In this document: positions 12,535 to 23,900 of the stretch, in pieces
Layout of the letters: each line of letters starts with the position of its first letter
How positions within the stretch are numbered: the stretch's first letter is position 1
NCBI RefSeq assembly: GCF_000524195.1
Contig: NW_020170425.1
Location: 448,163 to 512,162, forward strand
Reading direction: 5' to 3'
DNA length: 64,000 nt
From: Echinococcus granulosus
Lineage: Eukaryota > Platyhelminthes > Cestoda > Cyclophyllidea > Taeniidae
Position numbers and translations under genes: made by a program
Notes under the pieces: model-generated
What the model was told of the DNA's origin: nothing
Databases searched by the model: none
The model's input: the letters and a program-made list of their open reading frames with translations, nothing else

Positions 12535-15500
12535 CTAGAACAGAGAGGAAACGACTTATGTATTATTGCTGCTTGTGAAAAATCTGTATCGATGCAAGTT
12601 AACTTTGCCTTGGTTATCATGTCAATGTTTGTGTGTGTGAGTTTATAGAGGCAATTACTTCGAGCAGGAGTGTGCATGATGTTCATATCGGCAAAATAAG
12701 CTGTGGAATCGCTAATAGGTTGAAACAAATTATTATGCGTAAAGGCTTTAATCATAGTAAATTAACTGACCAAGAAGTAGAGTAAAATTCATTAGGTTCA
12801 GCAATGGCATCATGCCATCGGTTCGCTGAAAGGATATTGTTACGTAGTAATAGAAAACTACCACTTTTCCGTTGATTCACTTCTCTTATCTTACAACCTA
12901 CATTTTAGTACTACGAAGCGTGAGTAAAAACTATTGTCATCATGCGGTGAGGATATTTCACTGTTTTATGTTTAAGAAATTATTTGGAAATGATAATTTT
13001 CTGCCGTAAGGATCACCCTAGTATCCAAATATTTCAAAAAGCAAATATTAAATTCATTTCTTCAAATTAGATTCCATATGAAGCAAACTTTTAATCTGCT
13101 TGCACTCCTAATTATTTATGGATCTTAAATAAAGTGACTCATTTTGAAAATCTGACAATCTACTGGCATGATTTAAAGCTTTTGCATAACGCTAATACCC
13201 ATTCAGCATCAATGCACGAGCCAATGGTCGCTACTAACGCATTTGTCCACAATAGGTTTTAATTGAAAGAATGTTGCGAATTTTGCTGCAATTTCAGGAT
13301 ATTTTCAACCAATAGGACAGTTTACTTTAATTGTTGACCGCTTACTGTGCAACTCAACAGGTCGTGTAGTTGTGCTGTTATGATTAAATCCATTTTGGTC
13401 AGAACTTTGACCATCTTCAAAACGCATCGGGCTTCCGGGGTGACCGTCCGTCGGTCCACTATCCCCTTGTCCGGAAACTGCACCCACGTAGCTCTGCATG
13501 CATGTGCTGGCCGTCGCGCTCGACGGATTTGCATTGAAGGCATATGCGGTAGCCGGCTGTCCAGATGATCTTGAAGGCTGATTTCGCAGAGCTAGTGGTC
13601 CACTGCCCACGCCAGAGGGTACCGTGTGATCAGAAAGAGACGATCCATCACTATGGCTATGCCACATCGCGTCCTTTGTGACCATACTCTTCTGAAAGGA
13701 CATTTGGTGCTGCGGCCAGTTGTCCCCAAGGAACGGTTGCTCTGGAGGGAACAACTGCTGTGAAGGCGGTGTGCCCGAGCTCTGAGTGCCCAGCATTTTC
13801 TCATTCGCCGCGAGTGAGACATACAACTGATTGAGACGCGCCTTGTCGCTGTTCGAAAAGGCCCACGGGCGCCCAACGGTGGGGTAGGTAAGCACCGAGC
13901 CGTTGGTCTGGGCTCCAATGGGCCCGCACACGGCTGCGTCGGCGGCTGCCTGACGAATCGTGTCGGGGGTGCATTTGCATCCGAAACGACAGGTGCCACG
14001 ACAACGTTTGCGTCGATAACTGCGCTTTGTTTGGCAGACCCAGATGCAAGTGCAAATGAGGGTAATGAGGAGAATGAGGGAGATACAGGCCAGCACTAGA
14101 GTTGCAATGACCCAGATGCGTGGCGAACTGTTGGCCATAATTGCATCCCAGAAGTTGGGCGGTCGTTGAAACGTAGAATCGACACTAGTCAACTTGTCAT
14201 TGGTCTTATGACTCGCCGCAGGGAACAAGGACTCTATCGGTTGAAGGTTTGGAAGGGGTGTGGTTGTAGTGGTTGTAGTGGTGGTGGTGGTTGGCTCCGG
14301 ACATCGGTGGGACTGAACGCACAGTGCCTGCTCCGCCGACTTATCCACATCGATCATTAAGTAAGGAGGAGCAGCAGGATTAGAAGCTATGAAACTCGCC
14401 GAGAAGGCGAACTCGGGAAAGGAGTCACTGAGCATAAATGTTAGGGTCTCTCTTTGCTGTCGACTGTTGTATAGCTGAAACAAAACAATAAAAGGCCAAA
14501 CCTACAAGTTAATATGTTCATGAGTAAAAATGTGCATTTTAGCCACCAAAGGAAGATTCTGCGTGAGGATTGCTGACAACAATTAATTTAGTGAGAAAAT
14601 ATGACCGTTTTACAGACGTTTTATAGTTGAAAACTTGTTCTAGTTTGGTGAATACCACCCTACACGCCAGTTTTCGACAAATATTAAAAAGTGGTATTTT
14701 TACATTGCGGAGAAAGTTGATTCCTTTATCCGTGCTTAGCTGGTAATTTCTGTTCGTATTAGTCACTGCAATAGGTCGCATTAATTACAACAAAATCTTT
14801 TTAATGATAGAGCATTCACCAGAAGGCTACTTTACAGACACGAAATGTGCGGTTGTTAAATGACATAGATGAAATCCAGAACAAATTTACTCAAGAACCC
14901 ACTAGGTAAATGATTCTAGCATAGTAAAAATCGCATTGGCGGTTCACTGTCGGGGGGGAGGTACGCGACATTACGTACGGGCAGGTGGACCCCCTAAATT
15001 TGAACCCGGGGCTCCGACAATCTTAAGCATAAGTTTATGTGCGTGCCATGCGCCTACACAGTGTAACTCCCAAATGCCGACAGCAATTTTCCTCGGCAAT
15101 CTTTGGTCGCAGGTACAATGAGCAAACCAACGATGTTTGTTGATGTTGTAGATAGAGAATGCCCAGTTGGACAAACTCATTTTCGCACACAAATCCATTC
15201 ACTTCCAGGCGTTACGTGATAAATAATTAACCATAATAAAATAATGTTTGTATAAATGCTGAAGCTGGACTCACTAGTCCTGCTTTCCTTGAATTACATC
15301 CGTGGCCTATTAAATATTCTAAATCAAAGTTTCTCCCAAAGTCTTTTTAGAATGAACTATCCAATTATACAAACTTATAATAACGATTTTATCTACCATT
15401 CTATAGAAAAACAAGAACGGTGGATCTTATTACCTGCAAATAATGCGCTATAAGTTTGTGTGCAAAAACATGAAATTTGATGAAATGTTAGATAGAACGT

Positions 15501-18500
15501 AGTCATTACCAGAAAAGGTTAGGGGAATCGGGACTATTTGTCATAATTATCGCTTTTGGTCAACTTGTTGCAGAATGGTCGTTTTGGACCCTTTTTGGTC
15601 GACATAAATGTACCGTGGGTGGCCATTTGATGAATACCTCCCATTTTTCATGATAGTGAATCATTTGAATAATCCGAATAACAAACTAATAAGATAAATT
15701 GATTTTAAATAGATTTTGACTGGCACGCTTGAAAGAGAGGAACGTTAGTAGCTTTTCCTACTAAGGAAAATCGTCTGTGGTCGTGTGATCGAATAGTTTT
15801 TGTAAGTATCAAACATGGCTTGTAAAACGGCTGATATGGTCATAAAATACAAACACCAGCTGCTGCTGCTCGATCTGTATATGTATTTATTTCCTACAAA
15901 AACACCCCAAGTATATGTGCATATACTTGATATTACGCATTTAAAATAAGTCAATGTCTTTAATTAAGTATTGTAACTCCCCATCACTTTGCCTCCTTCT
16001 ATGTGATAATAATAACTGAGCTCTTTCCGTACTTCCAGTGGGCGCACATACGAGAAGGCAGCAACCACCACAAATGGTGGCTGTCCATAAATTGATCAGA
16101 TGTCACACCCCTCATTCGACAGAAAACGCGATATGACATTTACATTTACACTTCATATTTACACAATTGTGCCGCTTACGGAAGTGTTAGCTACGACGCA
16201 ATTAAAAGCGACCTTAAACAGTCATCTACAAAGTGCAGCCTCAATACCTCTAAATAAGGCAATTTTACAATATTGCCTCTGCTTCCTCAGCAATTCTATA
16301 GAGCTTGAACAATACGTATTACGCTGGCCAGTAAGTTTGATGTTGCTTCGTGAGTGAACGCAAGAAACGCGTGGCCAATTTACATTTTCATCACAATACA
16401 AATGTTGAGCAGAAATAATTGCGATATTGGCGCCAGAAAATTGATGTACGTCTGATAGCCAGGAGATATAACATGAAGCAATGAAATCTAGTGAAAGGGA
16501 ATACCCTAAGTACCAATGTTAATCGGAAAATGACTTTGTTATCTTAATGTACACTCAGTCATTGTAGCAAAAAACAAAACTCGAAACGTAAAATTGTGAC
16601 AAAAGGTACATCACGTCCTGTTGTTAATGGCTGCAATTTTTGGAAAGGTAATGCTAGATAAGCTAGTTGTGTGTTCAAGTGTTGTAAAACTTCTAAAGAA
16701 TCACTTTCATCTTTTAGAGAAGACATCAATTTTATTAGGATTTATTTGTTTCGTATTTCACTGCCTGTTCACACGAACCAATAAGCGACAAAACGTTCCT
16801 CAGCACATAGACGGTGTACATCTAAAACATTACTTCAAAGCGCCTTATGAAGATCAAAACTATAAATATTGCTCGAATCCCTCAATTTCCAGTCCTTTTT
16901 AATCGGGAACTGAAATTAGCACCAGAGTTCAAATTTTGACAAGGCGATTTGTCGAAGCGTTTAATGTCAGAAACGGAAGGCTAAGGTATGAATTCCGTCA
17001 ATTTACTGCAAGCTGCATTTCAAAAAAACGTACTTGACTTCAGTTAAAGGCACTAAAATGGAACGAAATTCATTATTTTCGCACTTTTTGAATTAGACTG
17101 TCATGGTTTAAGAAAATTTCTGCTATTTCGTCGTCAAAGTTCGCATTAAGTGAACTTCGCTAATAAGTCATGCCATTCCAAACTAGGCGATGCATACAGA
17201 GACCTAAATTCACAAGATCAATTTTCATTTATCACCGGTGGTGCTGGTGGGGCCAGTTAACCCTTTTTATGGCTGTTTTACGCGGATCTGCTGCGAGGAC
17301 TCCAAATGCCTTTTTATGCGAAACGAAACTAAGAGACCAGACGAAACGAAGCGACTAACATGATGATGACTAGCCACTTTCGTTGCAATGCCACACTAGC
17401 ATACACCGTCGCCACAAAAATAAACCGGCAGTCTCTTTTGGTCTAAAATGTCGGTGACACTGCTCGCTGGTTTAAAGTTGTGCATATATGGGTGTGTATG
17501 AGGGTGTGAATGTGCGTGTAAGTACTTGTCCGCATTGAAAATGACACACCTGAGTAGTAGGTGTTAAAACCTACGAGCTTCAAAAGCCATGACTTTGTCT
17601 TTAATAGAGTCACACCAATCCGATATTTCACATTTTGTGTAAATTAGAATGCCGCATGCAATTCAGGAACCGGTTGCCAATATCTTCTTACAACTAAATT
17701 CCTTTCCTTCGTTTGAGCTTACTTTTAGAGGTTAAATAGTAAAGAATTTAAAGCAATCAGTCATTTTGCTCAAATACCAAATAACTTCAACCCAAACTAT
17801 TGTTTACAAAGTTTGACCTAGCGTGCTGGTCTTCGCATGATGACGCACCCATGACGAGGCGACCTAGTAGAGTTGTTTATTTTTTATAGCGGTGAGGCAG
17901 TGAAGCTGCTGCAGCAATTGAATGCATGAGACGGGTTTAGAGTTACTGCTTAAAAGGCGGAGAACGAAGCACAATTAGACACAGACAACCGGTAGTTGGC
18001 ACCACTAAATAGGCGCCATGGCGTGTATGACCGATGGATTAGCATCATCGAGTGGGTGGACCAGTTTTCGACAAACCATTTGCCTCTCTCCCACTCCTCT
18101 TTCCAGCAGCCAGCTGTAGCCAACATAAAAGTGTTTTGTTTTACCCAAGAACAGCACCTATGAAGATCTGCACACCCACAAAAAAAATTGACGCAAACTT
18201 CCTTTATTGTTAGCTGTCAAGCGCTAAAGGCAAAACCAGGCGATGAAGCCGCGCCAATAAGGCGATTGGATTCATCTGGTGCCTCGTATGAATCGGCTTC
18301 GGTCTACACCCTGCGCTATGAAAAGTTATCACATTAAATAAACAGTAATCTCTGTGGGGACACGCTCGAGACATCAGTTTGTTTCAGTAAACAGAATGCA
18401 ATTTATCTCCGTAAGGGATTGGTTTTCTATTGAAAGTGGTAATGTTATTATGACGTTTATACAGACAAATTAGTGCAGTTTAACTCTAAAATCAAGAATC

Positions 18501-20617
18501 TATAAGACAGCGGGGTTTATCAATCAAAAGCAAATATTTCAATGTCAAAAATGTCAGGTTAGCATCGTTGTCATTTCAAAAAATTAATGCAGATAATTTG
18601 AGCTAATATTTTTTTAGCACTGCATTACAAATGCACCCACTCCAAAGTTATTTTACGACAGATGTAGGAAATTTGGTATTTTAGACTCCCAGTAGCGTTG
18701 ATTCTTCATTTATAATGTTACAAAACTTCTGCATACGGGCTTAGACACCGATTTGATGGAGAAAGGATAAATAGATACTTAGTTGTCTATTTGCATAACC
18801 CCATAGACTGAAAATGCTTAGAAGGAGAAATGCACAAGAGTTGAAGAATCGCTCGTTGCATGAACGAGGTATTATTCTAATTACCTAGATGCAGCATTAA
18901 AATTAAAAACCAGAATTAAATCCTCTGCTTTTCACTATAAGCGATGAAGTTAGGACTAGCAAAAGCATTCACTTTCGAACCCATTAACCAGAAATAAAAC
19001 CCATGTAAATGTGTCACTCAAAAAAACATTCTAATCACCACGACTATTAGGTGTTGGTAGTTAAAAAATTCCCCGCAAATTTAAGAGACCATTTTTCTAA
19101 TTAAAACATAGATTTGGAAATGTGATTTTGATGCTTCAGTTTTGAGCACTTGTCACTAGGTTTTCAAAAAAGCCTGCCAGTAGATTTAGTTGGTTGAGCC
19201 TCAGATCGTGTTAACTGTAGTGCAGATGTGATAACATGAATATTAGCAGGAGAGCTATGTTACTTCTCTTATAAAGAAATACAGCATGGGTTACAACGCT
19301 ACACTCATTATGATCTGTTCTGATTAGGTGCCTTCTTAGTTTAAAATGAATCTGTCATGCATAGTAGTACCGTTTTACGTATTGCTCATAGTACTTCCAT
19401 AAAGAAAATGATGTGCGATTTCCACTTGCAGTCAAGACCAGATACTAAAGGTGGCAGCCTTAGTGCAAAACCACCACTCTTGCAAATACACACTAAGGAA
19501 GGCGAATACATAAGCAGGGGCTAGCATGACCATTACATATTGATGGAAATTCAACCACAGCCGCTGGGTATACCGCTCGAACTCCCGATGTGACAATCAA
19601 CTCACATGGCCGGTAATGGGACCTTACAAAGGAGGCGCGTAAACTGGGACGCGTTTGTATGCTATGCCCCTCCCATGGAGTTTTAAGCATTTTGAACAGG
19701 TAACAGGAAGCAATGTCTCGACACACCGTATTTACTGGAAAATATGCCTGATGAAATCCCTTTTCTTAGCCAAATGAAAAGCAAAGCAACGTTCGCCCTG
19801 CATTCTAGGCCATACTGTTTTTTAATACCAAAACTGTTCGTTTGACTTGGTTTTCGATGGCGTTTAACTTTAAAGGGGCCAAGAGTCAATCACTCAAACG
19901 TCGACCAGAAAAAAGTCTATGCATAAACTCAAACGCCTCTTAATAAAAAGTAGATAAAAGTTATTCGCTGGCTTAAGAAACTAGTACTTGCAATAATTTT
20001 ACTCGAAAATAATAAAAAAGGATTAATTCATACTAAAAAATTATAGCTATTATCCCCAAAACCACATAAGTACTGTTACTACGAGACACGCTGAAATTGA
20101 TTTTAAAAAGTGCATTGCACTACAAGTAATTTTCGTTGTCTGTCAATTTTAGAACAGCTAATACGTTGAACGAACGACATCCAGCAAGACTCCATGGCAT
20201 GCTACTCAAGCAAACTTCTGTACTTACTGTGTGATAAAATTCCGTTAGATCTCCTAGTGCACCTTGCCGACTGTTCGAATACCGTTGGCACTCTACACTG
20301 GGCTTGTACTGAAGGTCCTTTAGCACCCGATATGTCCTCGCGCATATTCCACACCTGCCCCTGGGCCCGTTGGCAAGAGTGAGGTTGTGGGTCACCTCCA
20401 ACACCAGCGGTGCCCTCGCCTGGCCATCCTCATTAACTCCACCTAGCGAGTGGAAGGGGTCCGGTCCATCAATGTACTGGCGCTTCCGACGAACAAGCGA
20501 CCACTCCGTGCTATTTTGGCCTCGACTGGGAGTAGGAACCGAGAGAGTGAAAAGAAGGAGAAGGGAGAGAAAGGGTGAGAGACGTGGGACACGAAGGAAC
20601 GGGTCGACGATAAGCAT
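12062..20617 (-). CDS. Unrecognised single-pass membrane protein, 3 exons, 663 aa
   Basis: Joined coding sequence is 20617-20228, 14474-13346 and 12534-12062. The splice phases fit (0, then 1), and the total is 664 codons with the TAA stop. Order of parts: signal peptide (about 1-33); RRKR furin-like site (43-46); ectodomain with C89, C92, C110, C182, C188; eleven threonines (192-202); membrane segment (250-277); basic Cys-rich juxtamembrane strip (280-300); low-complexity tail rich in Ser, Gly, Pro and Gln, to 663. It is likely a type I plasma-membrane protein. Residues 71-110 and 141-160 loosely resemble the MNNL module of Delta/Jagged Notch ligands (pattern C-x2-C-x-R-T-Y-R-V, later F-x5-FP-x2-F). 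No DSL or EGF cysteine pattern follows, so no gene name is given. Exons missed inside intron 1 cannot be excluded. Gene structure is well supported; family is not. Confidence 0.8.
12535..13345 (-). other. Intron 2 (811 bases)
   Basis: GT at 13345-13344 and AG at 12536-12535 on the minus strand. Base composition drops to AT-rich between the two GC-richer exons. No exon-like sequence, repeat or RNA gene was seen inside. A frame that crosses the 3' splice site into exon 3 is not coding. Confidence 0.7.
13346..14474 (-). CDS. Exon 2: stalk, membrane segment and cytoplasmic tail (residues 131-506)
   Basis: The acceptor is strong (a T-rich run then TTTCAG|CTATAC) and keeps phase 0 from exon 1. The exon runs 376 codons plus one base to the donor CACA|GTAAGC. 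It encodes the second half of the ectodomain (FMLSDSFPEFAFSASF at 143-158, C182, C188), eleven threonines, a Ser/Thr-Pro stalk and the sequon NSS (245). The single membrane segment starts at IWVIATLVLAC and is about 27 residues long. KRSYRRKRCRGTCRFGCKC follows, with positive residues on the inner side as expected for type I topology. The cysteines here are plausible palmitoylation sites. The remaining tail is low-complexity. Opposite-strand and off-frame ORFs over this exon are shadows. Confidence 0.82.
14264..14294 (-). repeat. Threonine-codon tract (ACN)11 inside exon 2
   Basis: The minus strand reads ACC x4, then ACT, ACA, ACC, ACT, ACA, ACC, ACA, giving Thr 192-202. It sits between the last ectodomain cysteine (C188) and the membrane segment, so it forms part of an extended, probably O-glycosylated stalk. 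The partly repeated codons suggest growth by slippage; length variation between individuals would be unsurprising. Confidence 0.8.
14940..15120 (-). mobile_element. tRNA-derived SINE-like element in intron 1
   Basis: This GC-rich island in AT-rich intron DNA reads on the minus strand like a pol III promoter. An A-box-like TAGGCGCATGG is at 15056-15046. The B-box-like GGGTTCAAATTT is at 15007-14996, about 38 bases downstream and flanked by CCCC and GGGG as in a T-arm. The spacing and the surrounding words (CGCA..., GGAGCCCCGGGTTCAAAT) look like a degenerate tRNA head. The body after the B box is G+C-rich. No target-site duplication or A-rich tail was identified, so the ends are approximate. 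Confidence 0.4.
19550..19690 (-). mobile_element. Second SINE-like patch in intron 1
   Basis: The minus strand carries a B-box-like GGGAGTTCGAGC at 19586-19575. Just upstream (19588-19607) is a perfect 6-bp stem ATGTGA/TCACAT around an 8-base loop, in the place of an anticodon arm. The patch is clearly richer in G+C than its surroundings. I found no convincing A box and no matching second copy in the window. A minus-strand open frame over it is probably incidental. It could also be an old exon or a conserved regulatory patch. Confidence 0.3.
20228..20617 (-). CDS. Exon 1: signal peptide and N-terminal ectodomain (residues 1-130)
   Basis: The start is the ATG at 20617-20615 (MLIVDPF). The next residues give a classic hydrophobic core (LSPFLSLLLLFTLSV) ending near SRG/QN at residue 33. 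The frame is open a little upstream, but without an ATG. The exon ends at 20228 before a strong donor, ACA|GTAAGTAC, in phase 0. Reading through that donor gives a further stretch to a stop near 20120, which is intron. Visible sites are N-glycosylation sequons NST (35) and NLT (78), the RRKR cleavage-like site (43-46), and Cys 89, 92 and 110. Confidence 0.78.
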
Positions 20618-20691
20618 GGCTCCGTTTTTAACCGACTTCAAAATTAGTCCTGCTTTCCCAGCGTGGAGAACGTGGTCAGCACGGATGTTGG

Positions 20692-20728
20692 CGTGTGTGT
20701 TTGTGTGCGTGCGCTTGTGTGTGCATGC
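20692..20728. repeat. TG/CA-rich tract in the leader or promoter of the minus-strand gene
   Basis: The plus strand reads an imperfect run of GTGTGTGTTTGTGTGCGTGCG type, continuing into TGTGTGTGCATGCAT. It lies 75-110 bases upstream of the start codon, so it is probably in the 5' UTR or core promoter. Alternating purine-pyrimidine sequence of this kind can adopt left-handed DNA. A similar CA tract precedes the protocadherin gene. Confidence 0.6.
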
Positions 20729-20861
20729 ATCCCTGCACTCTGACCGTCACCGGTGCTCTCGTGGTTCAGTACCACAGTGCGCGAACATACATGTACGCAC
20801 GCACTTGTGCGCGTTACTAATACATCCGTGTGCACGCCTCGTGGGCCTTAGCACCTACATG

Positions 20862-20901
20862 ATTGGCCATTCGATCAGCCAATAGCAAAACTGTCACGTC
20901 A
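20862..20901 (-). promoter_or_regulatory. Promoter-like CCAAT pair and CRE-like site upstream of the minus-strand gene
   Basis: An ATTGG (20862-20866) and a CCAAT (20879-20883) face each other within 22 bases. TGACGTGA, one base off the CRE palindrome, reads on the minus strand at 20901-20894. They lie about 245-285 bases upstream of the start codon in a GC-richer block that reaches to about 21.0 kb. I found no TATA box in the expected place. The position and cluster suggest a proximal promoter; the motifs alone are short. Confidence 0.4.
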
Positions 20902-23900
20902 TTCCTTTAATGAGGAGCTGTGTGGATCCTCAGGCCTCCTATTGCAATCACCGCCGGGGCTGCCCACTTTCGTCCACTTCCGGACACCTAAATGCTCCTA
21001 CAGAAGCTTGATCGTTCTGGTCTCGCCACCGTATCACTTGTACATGTTTATCATTTGCTGTGTTTGGTTACAGAAAAACCAGTAGTTTTTAGGAAAGTTC
21101 AACAGGTGTTAGGCGAACCCAATAATGCATAAACTGCTAACCATCGTGGTTAAGGAGATTCGACTGTACTGTTCGTCACCCAGTTACCTCGACGGTAGTC
21201 GATAATGCTGTCAGACTGTCAGAAGATACTGGAACACGATTTAGGATGGTTATAAACTTAAAAGTATGCCTGCTTTTATAACAGTAGTCCTCGCCTCCTA
21301 AACTTAAAACGACCCGTTTTCATCACATCAAACCCATATTGGAAAGTATAGCAACGGAAATACAAAATCTCTTTCGATATGAGGTGCGTAGTGAATTACC
21401 AGTCAATCGCTTTATTCGTTCACTTAACGTGGTCAGTAATCGGTGTTCTGAATGTTTCAGGAAGTGGGGAAGTGAACTAAACTAATGAAATTTATTTGAC
21501 AAGAGCCCAATTTCTTTTGAAGAATTTGTGTTTTCATTACTTGACGTAATTTTCAATTGCATCACAAACTAATCTACGACCCATGTCGAGCCACAACCAA
21601 AAATAGCTTATTTTTACTTTGTTTTGTGGCATTATCTAGCATCATTATCAGATTGCCGTCTTTAAGGTGAAAAATTGCGCTCTCTTTAACGATTTCAAAG
21701 CAAATGGAAATACAGAAATCTAGGCATTGACTTGAATATGTCAGACAATATTTGCAAATTAATCAATCCAAGGTATATTTACCACTGGTTTCAAGAATCA
21801 TTGATCATCCCGAGATTTCGAAAGTAAGGTCTCTATTGACACAAATCCATTAGCTCTCTGTCCGCCAAATAGCTATTTAAATCTTTTATCAATCACTCAA
21901 TCACGTACACATTCATAGCCAGCATGTATCGTCGATCCACCGGCTGCGATGAATCTTCATCCGGATGGATACCAACTAATAACTACTGCAATTCAAGTTA
22001 TTTTATTCTGAAATCATACCTTACAGCTCCGTCCTGAAATTCATAGCCACGATCATTTATTTTTGCTGTTCGGATACTAAACTTTAAGATGCTTGCTTAG
22101 GTATTTAGCATTCTTTTAGATTTATCGTTATCTGGCTCATGCGCATTAAGCAAACTTGGATAGATTATACGCTAATTATCAGTACCCGCCTTGAAATGAA
22201 GTAATGTCAAACTCATTCGCGCATTTTATAAACAATTTCGGCGATTGTAATTTCTTTATATTACCAGAGAATAAGTTTGTTTTATCATTTGACGATACCT
22301 TACTAAATGAACATTTACACGGAAAAATAGAAATTTGGAATGGTAAAAATTATTATCCCTTCTTCTTTGGTGGCAGTAGATGTAGAATCTTAGTGCATAA
22401 ATTTGCCATACAAGATGGCCTCTCATTCCTTTCATCCGCTCCATTCATAAATGTCCAAAAATGACTTTCTTGATGCAGTTAAACTTTACCAGGCTGTCTT
22501 GAAAATCATCAGCACCACTGCCATTGAATACAGCGTTACTGTCTCAAAAATTGAGGGCTATTAATTATGAGTCTTGGATATCGGACTTCACCATAACAAG
22601 TCGCGTTGCTCCATTCAGGAAAAGTTAGGATCCTTGGAATTTGGGCTGATACACCTAGGCAGGGACACCAGGGGCGAAATTCCCAAGTACTGAAGTCTAC
22701 AGGAGACCCTTTACTTAGTGCATGGCGAATTATGCGTAGACATTTTTAACCATGCATTTTTAGTTTTATTTCTAAATGTACCCATTTTTAATACCTTACC
22801 TCTTAATGAAAGCTTTTTTCATCTATACCTGGCGTGTTTTAAACTCAAATGGCAATGATATTAAGTTATTTCTAAAGGATTCAGAAAGGAAACACAACTG
22901 CTAGCAAAAACTGAGGTTTTTCATTTAAGGCAGGTGAAATGGTTTGAAATTATTTCTTCCATGAGATAAAAATACTTCAAAGTATGAATAAAAGACTAAA
23001 GAGACTTCCTAAAAGTAAAAGGACCAGTATTGGCACTCTAATTGAAAGAAAAATATGAGTGTTACATTATAATTGAAACACCCATACTAATGAATGAATA
23101 ACTTCGAAGGAAGAGTTTGTAAATTAGTAGAGCATACCTCTAGAATTGGGAACATTGAAATTGATTTTAAAGTTGGAAAGTGCTGAATATACATCTTTTG
23201 AATTCCATAAACTGGTAAAATCATTACATATTCAAAGCACTCTAAACGAAGTGCATTAAATGTAAATGAGGCTCTGCTACTCTTCATATAGTCTATCAAG
23301 CGAAATTCTTAAAACCATATTTATTCAAGGTGAAATAATGACACAATTATTGGTCTCCATCGTGACCGTATTGAACGTTCTCACTTGCACCATCATTACA
23401 ATCTAGTGAAAAACTTAAAATCTAAGATTGGTTGATTGGTTTTGTCCGTTTTGTAAGCACATTTTGTAAAAATATATGCTACCCCAACAAAAACTTAAAT
23501 TAGTATTGTTTGTCACTGCCATAGCTACATAGAAATCAGTACCTTTAAGTTATTTAGACATTTTACAGCCATTTGTGCTGACTCCTTGCAAAATTTTGTC
23601 AAGAATCAAATCTAGGTAATTGAAGTGAGATGAAACACTTGTTCACATACACTTAGTGTTAAGAGGTTTTTGTCATGTCCCAGTCCGGAAAAAATTACTT
23701 CCTTCCTTAATGATATTTACGAATTAGTGCAGTAACCGTTCGACCAGGCGCTTCGGCCTTTTCCTAACTTCCTGTTAATGTTCCAAATGACAGATTTCCA
23801 CCATTCCTGCACAAAACAGTACTAAGGTAAAGCTGTGTACGCACTTCGCAATCTAAACAGTCGCATGCTACTAAGAGTGGGAAGGGGGAAGTCGGTGCAC

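Larger units (their letters stand above)
14475..20227 (-). other. Intron 1 (5753 bases)
   Basis: GT at 20227-20226 and AG at 14476-14475 on the minus strand. I searched it by eye for exons that might supply a DSL or EGF module and found none with usable splice sites. It contains two SINE-like patches (about 14.94-15.12 kb and 19.55-19.69 kb). It also has a GC-richer stretch at about 17.85-18.33 kb with no good open frame and a TG-rich run near 17480-17520. A missed small exon remains possible. Confidence 0.65.

Noticed and set aside
12489..12755. Minus-strand frame running from intron 2 into exon 3
   Set aside because: It crosses the strong acceptor at 12535 and uses another frame than the protein.
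13322..14055. Alternative frames over exon 2 of the membrane-protein gene
   Set aside because: They are shadows. The called frame has the membrane segment and matches both splice phases.
18975..18990. B-box-like GGGTTCGAAAG on the minus strand
   Set aside because: There is no A box, cloverleaf or GC-rich patch around it. The same applies to GGTTCAAAC near 2448.
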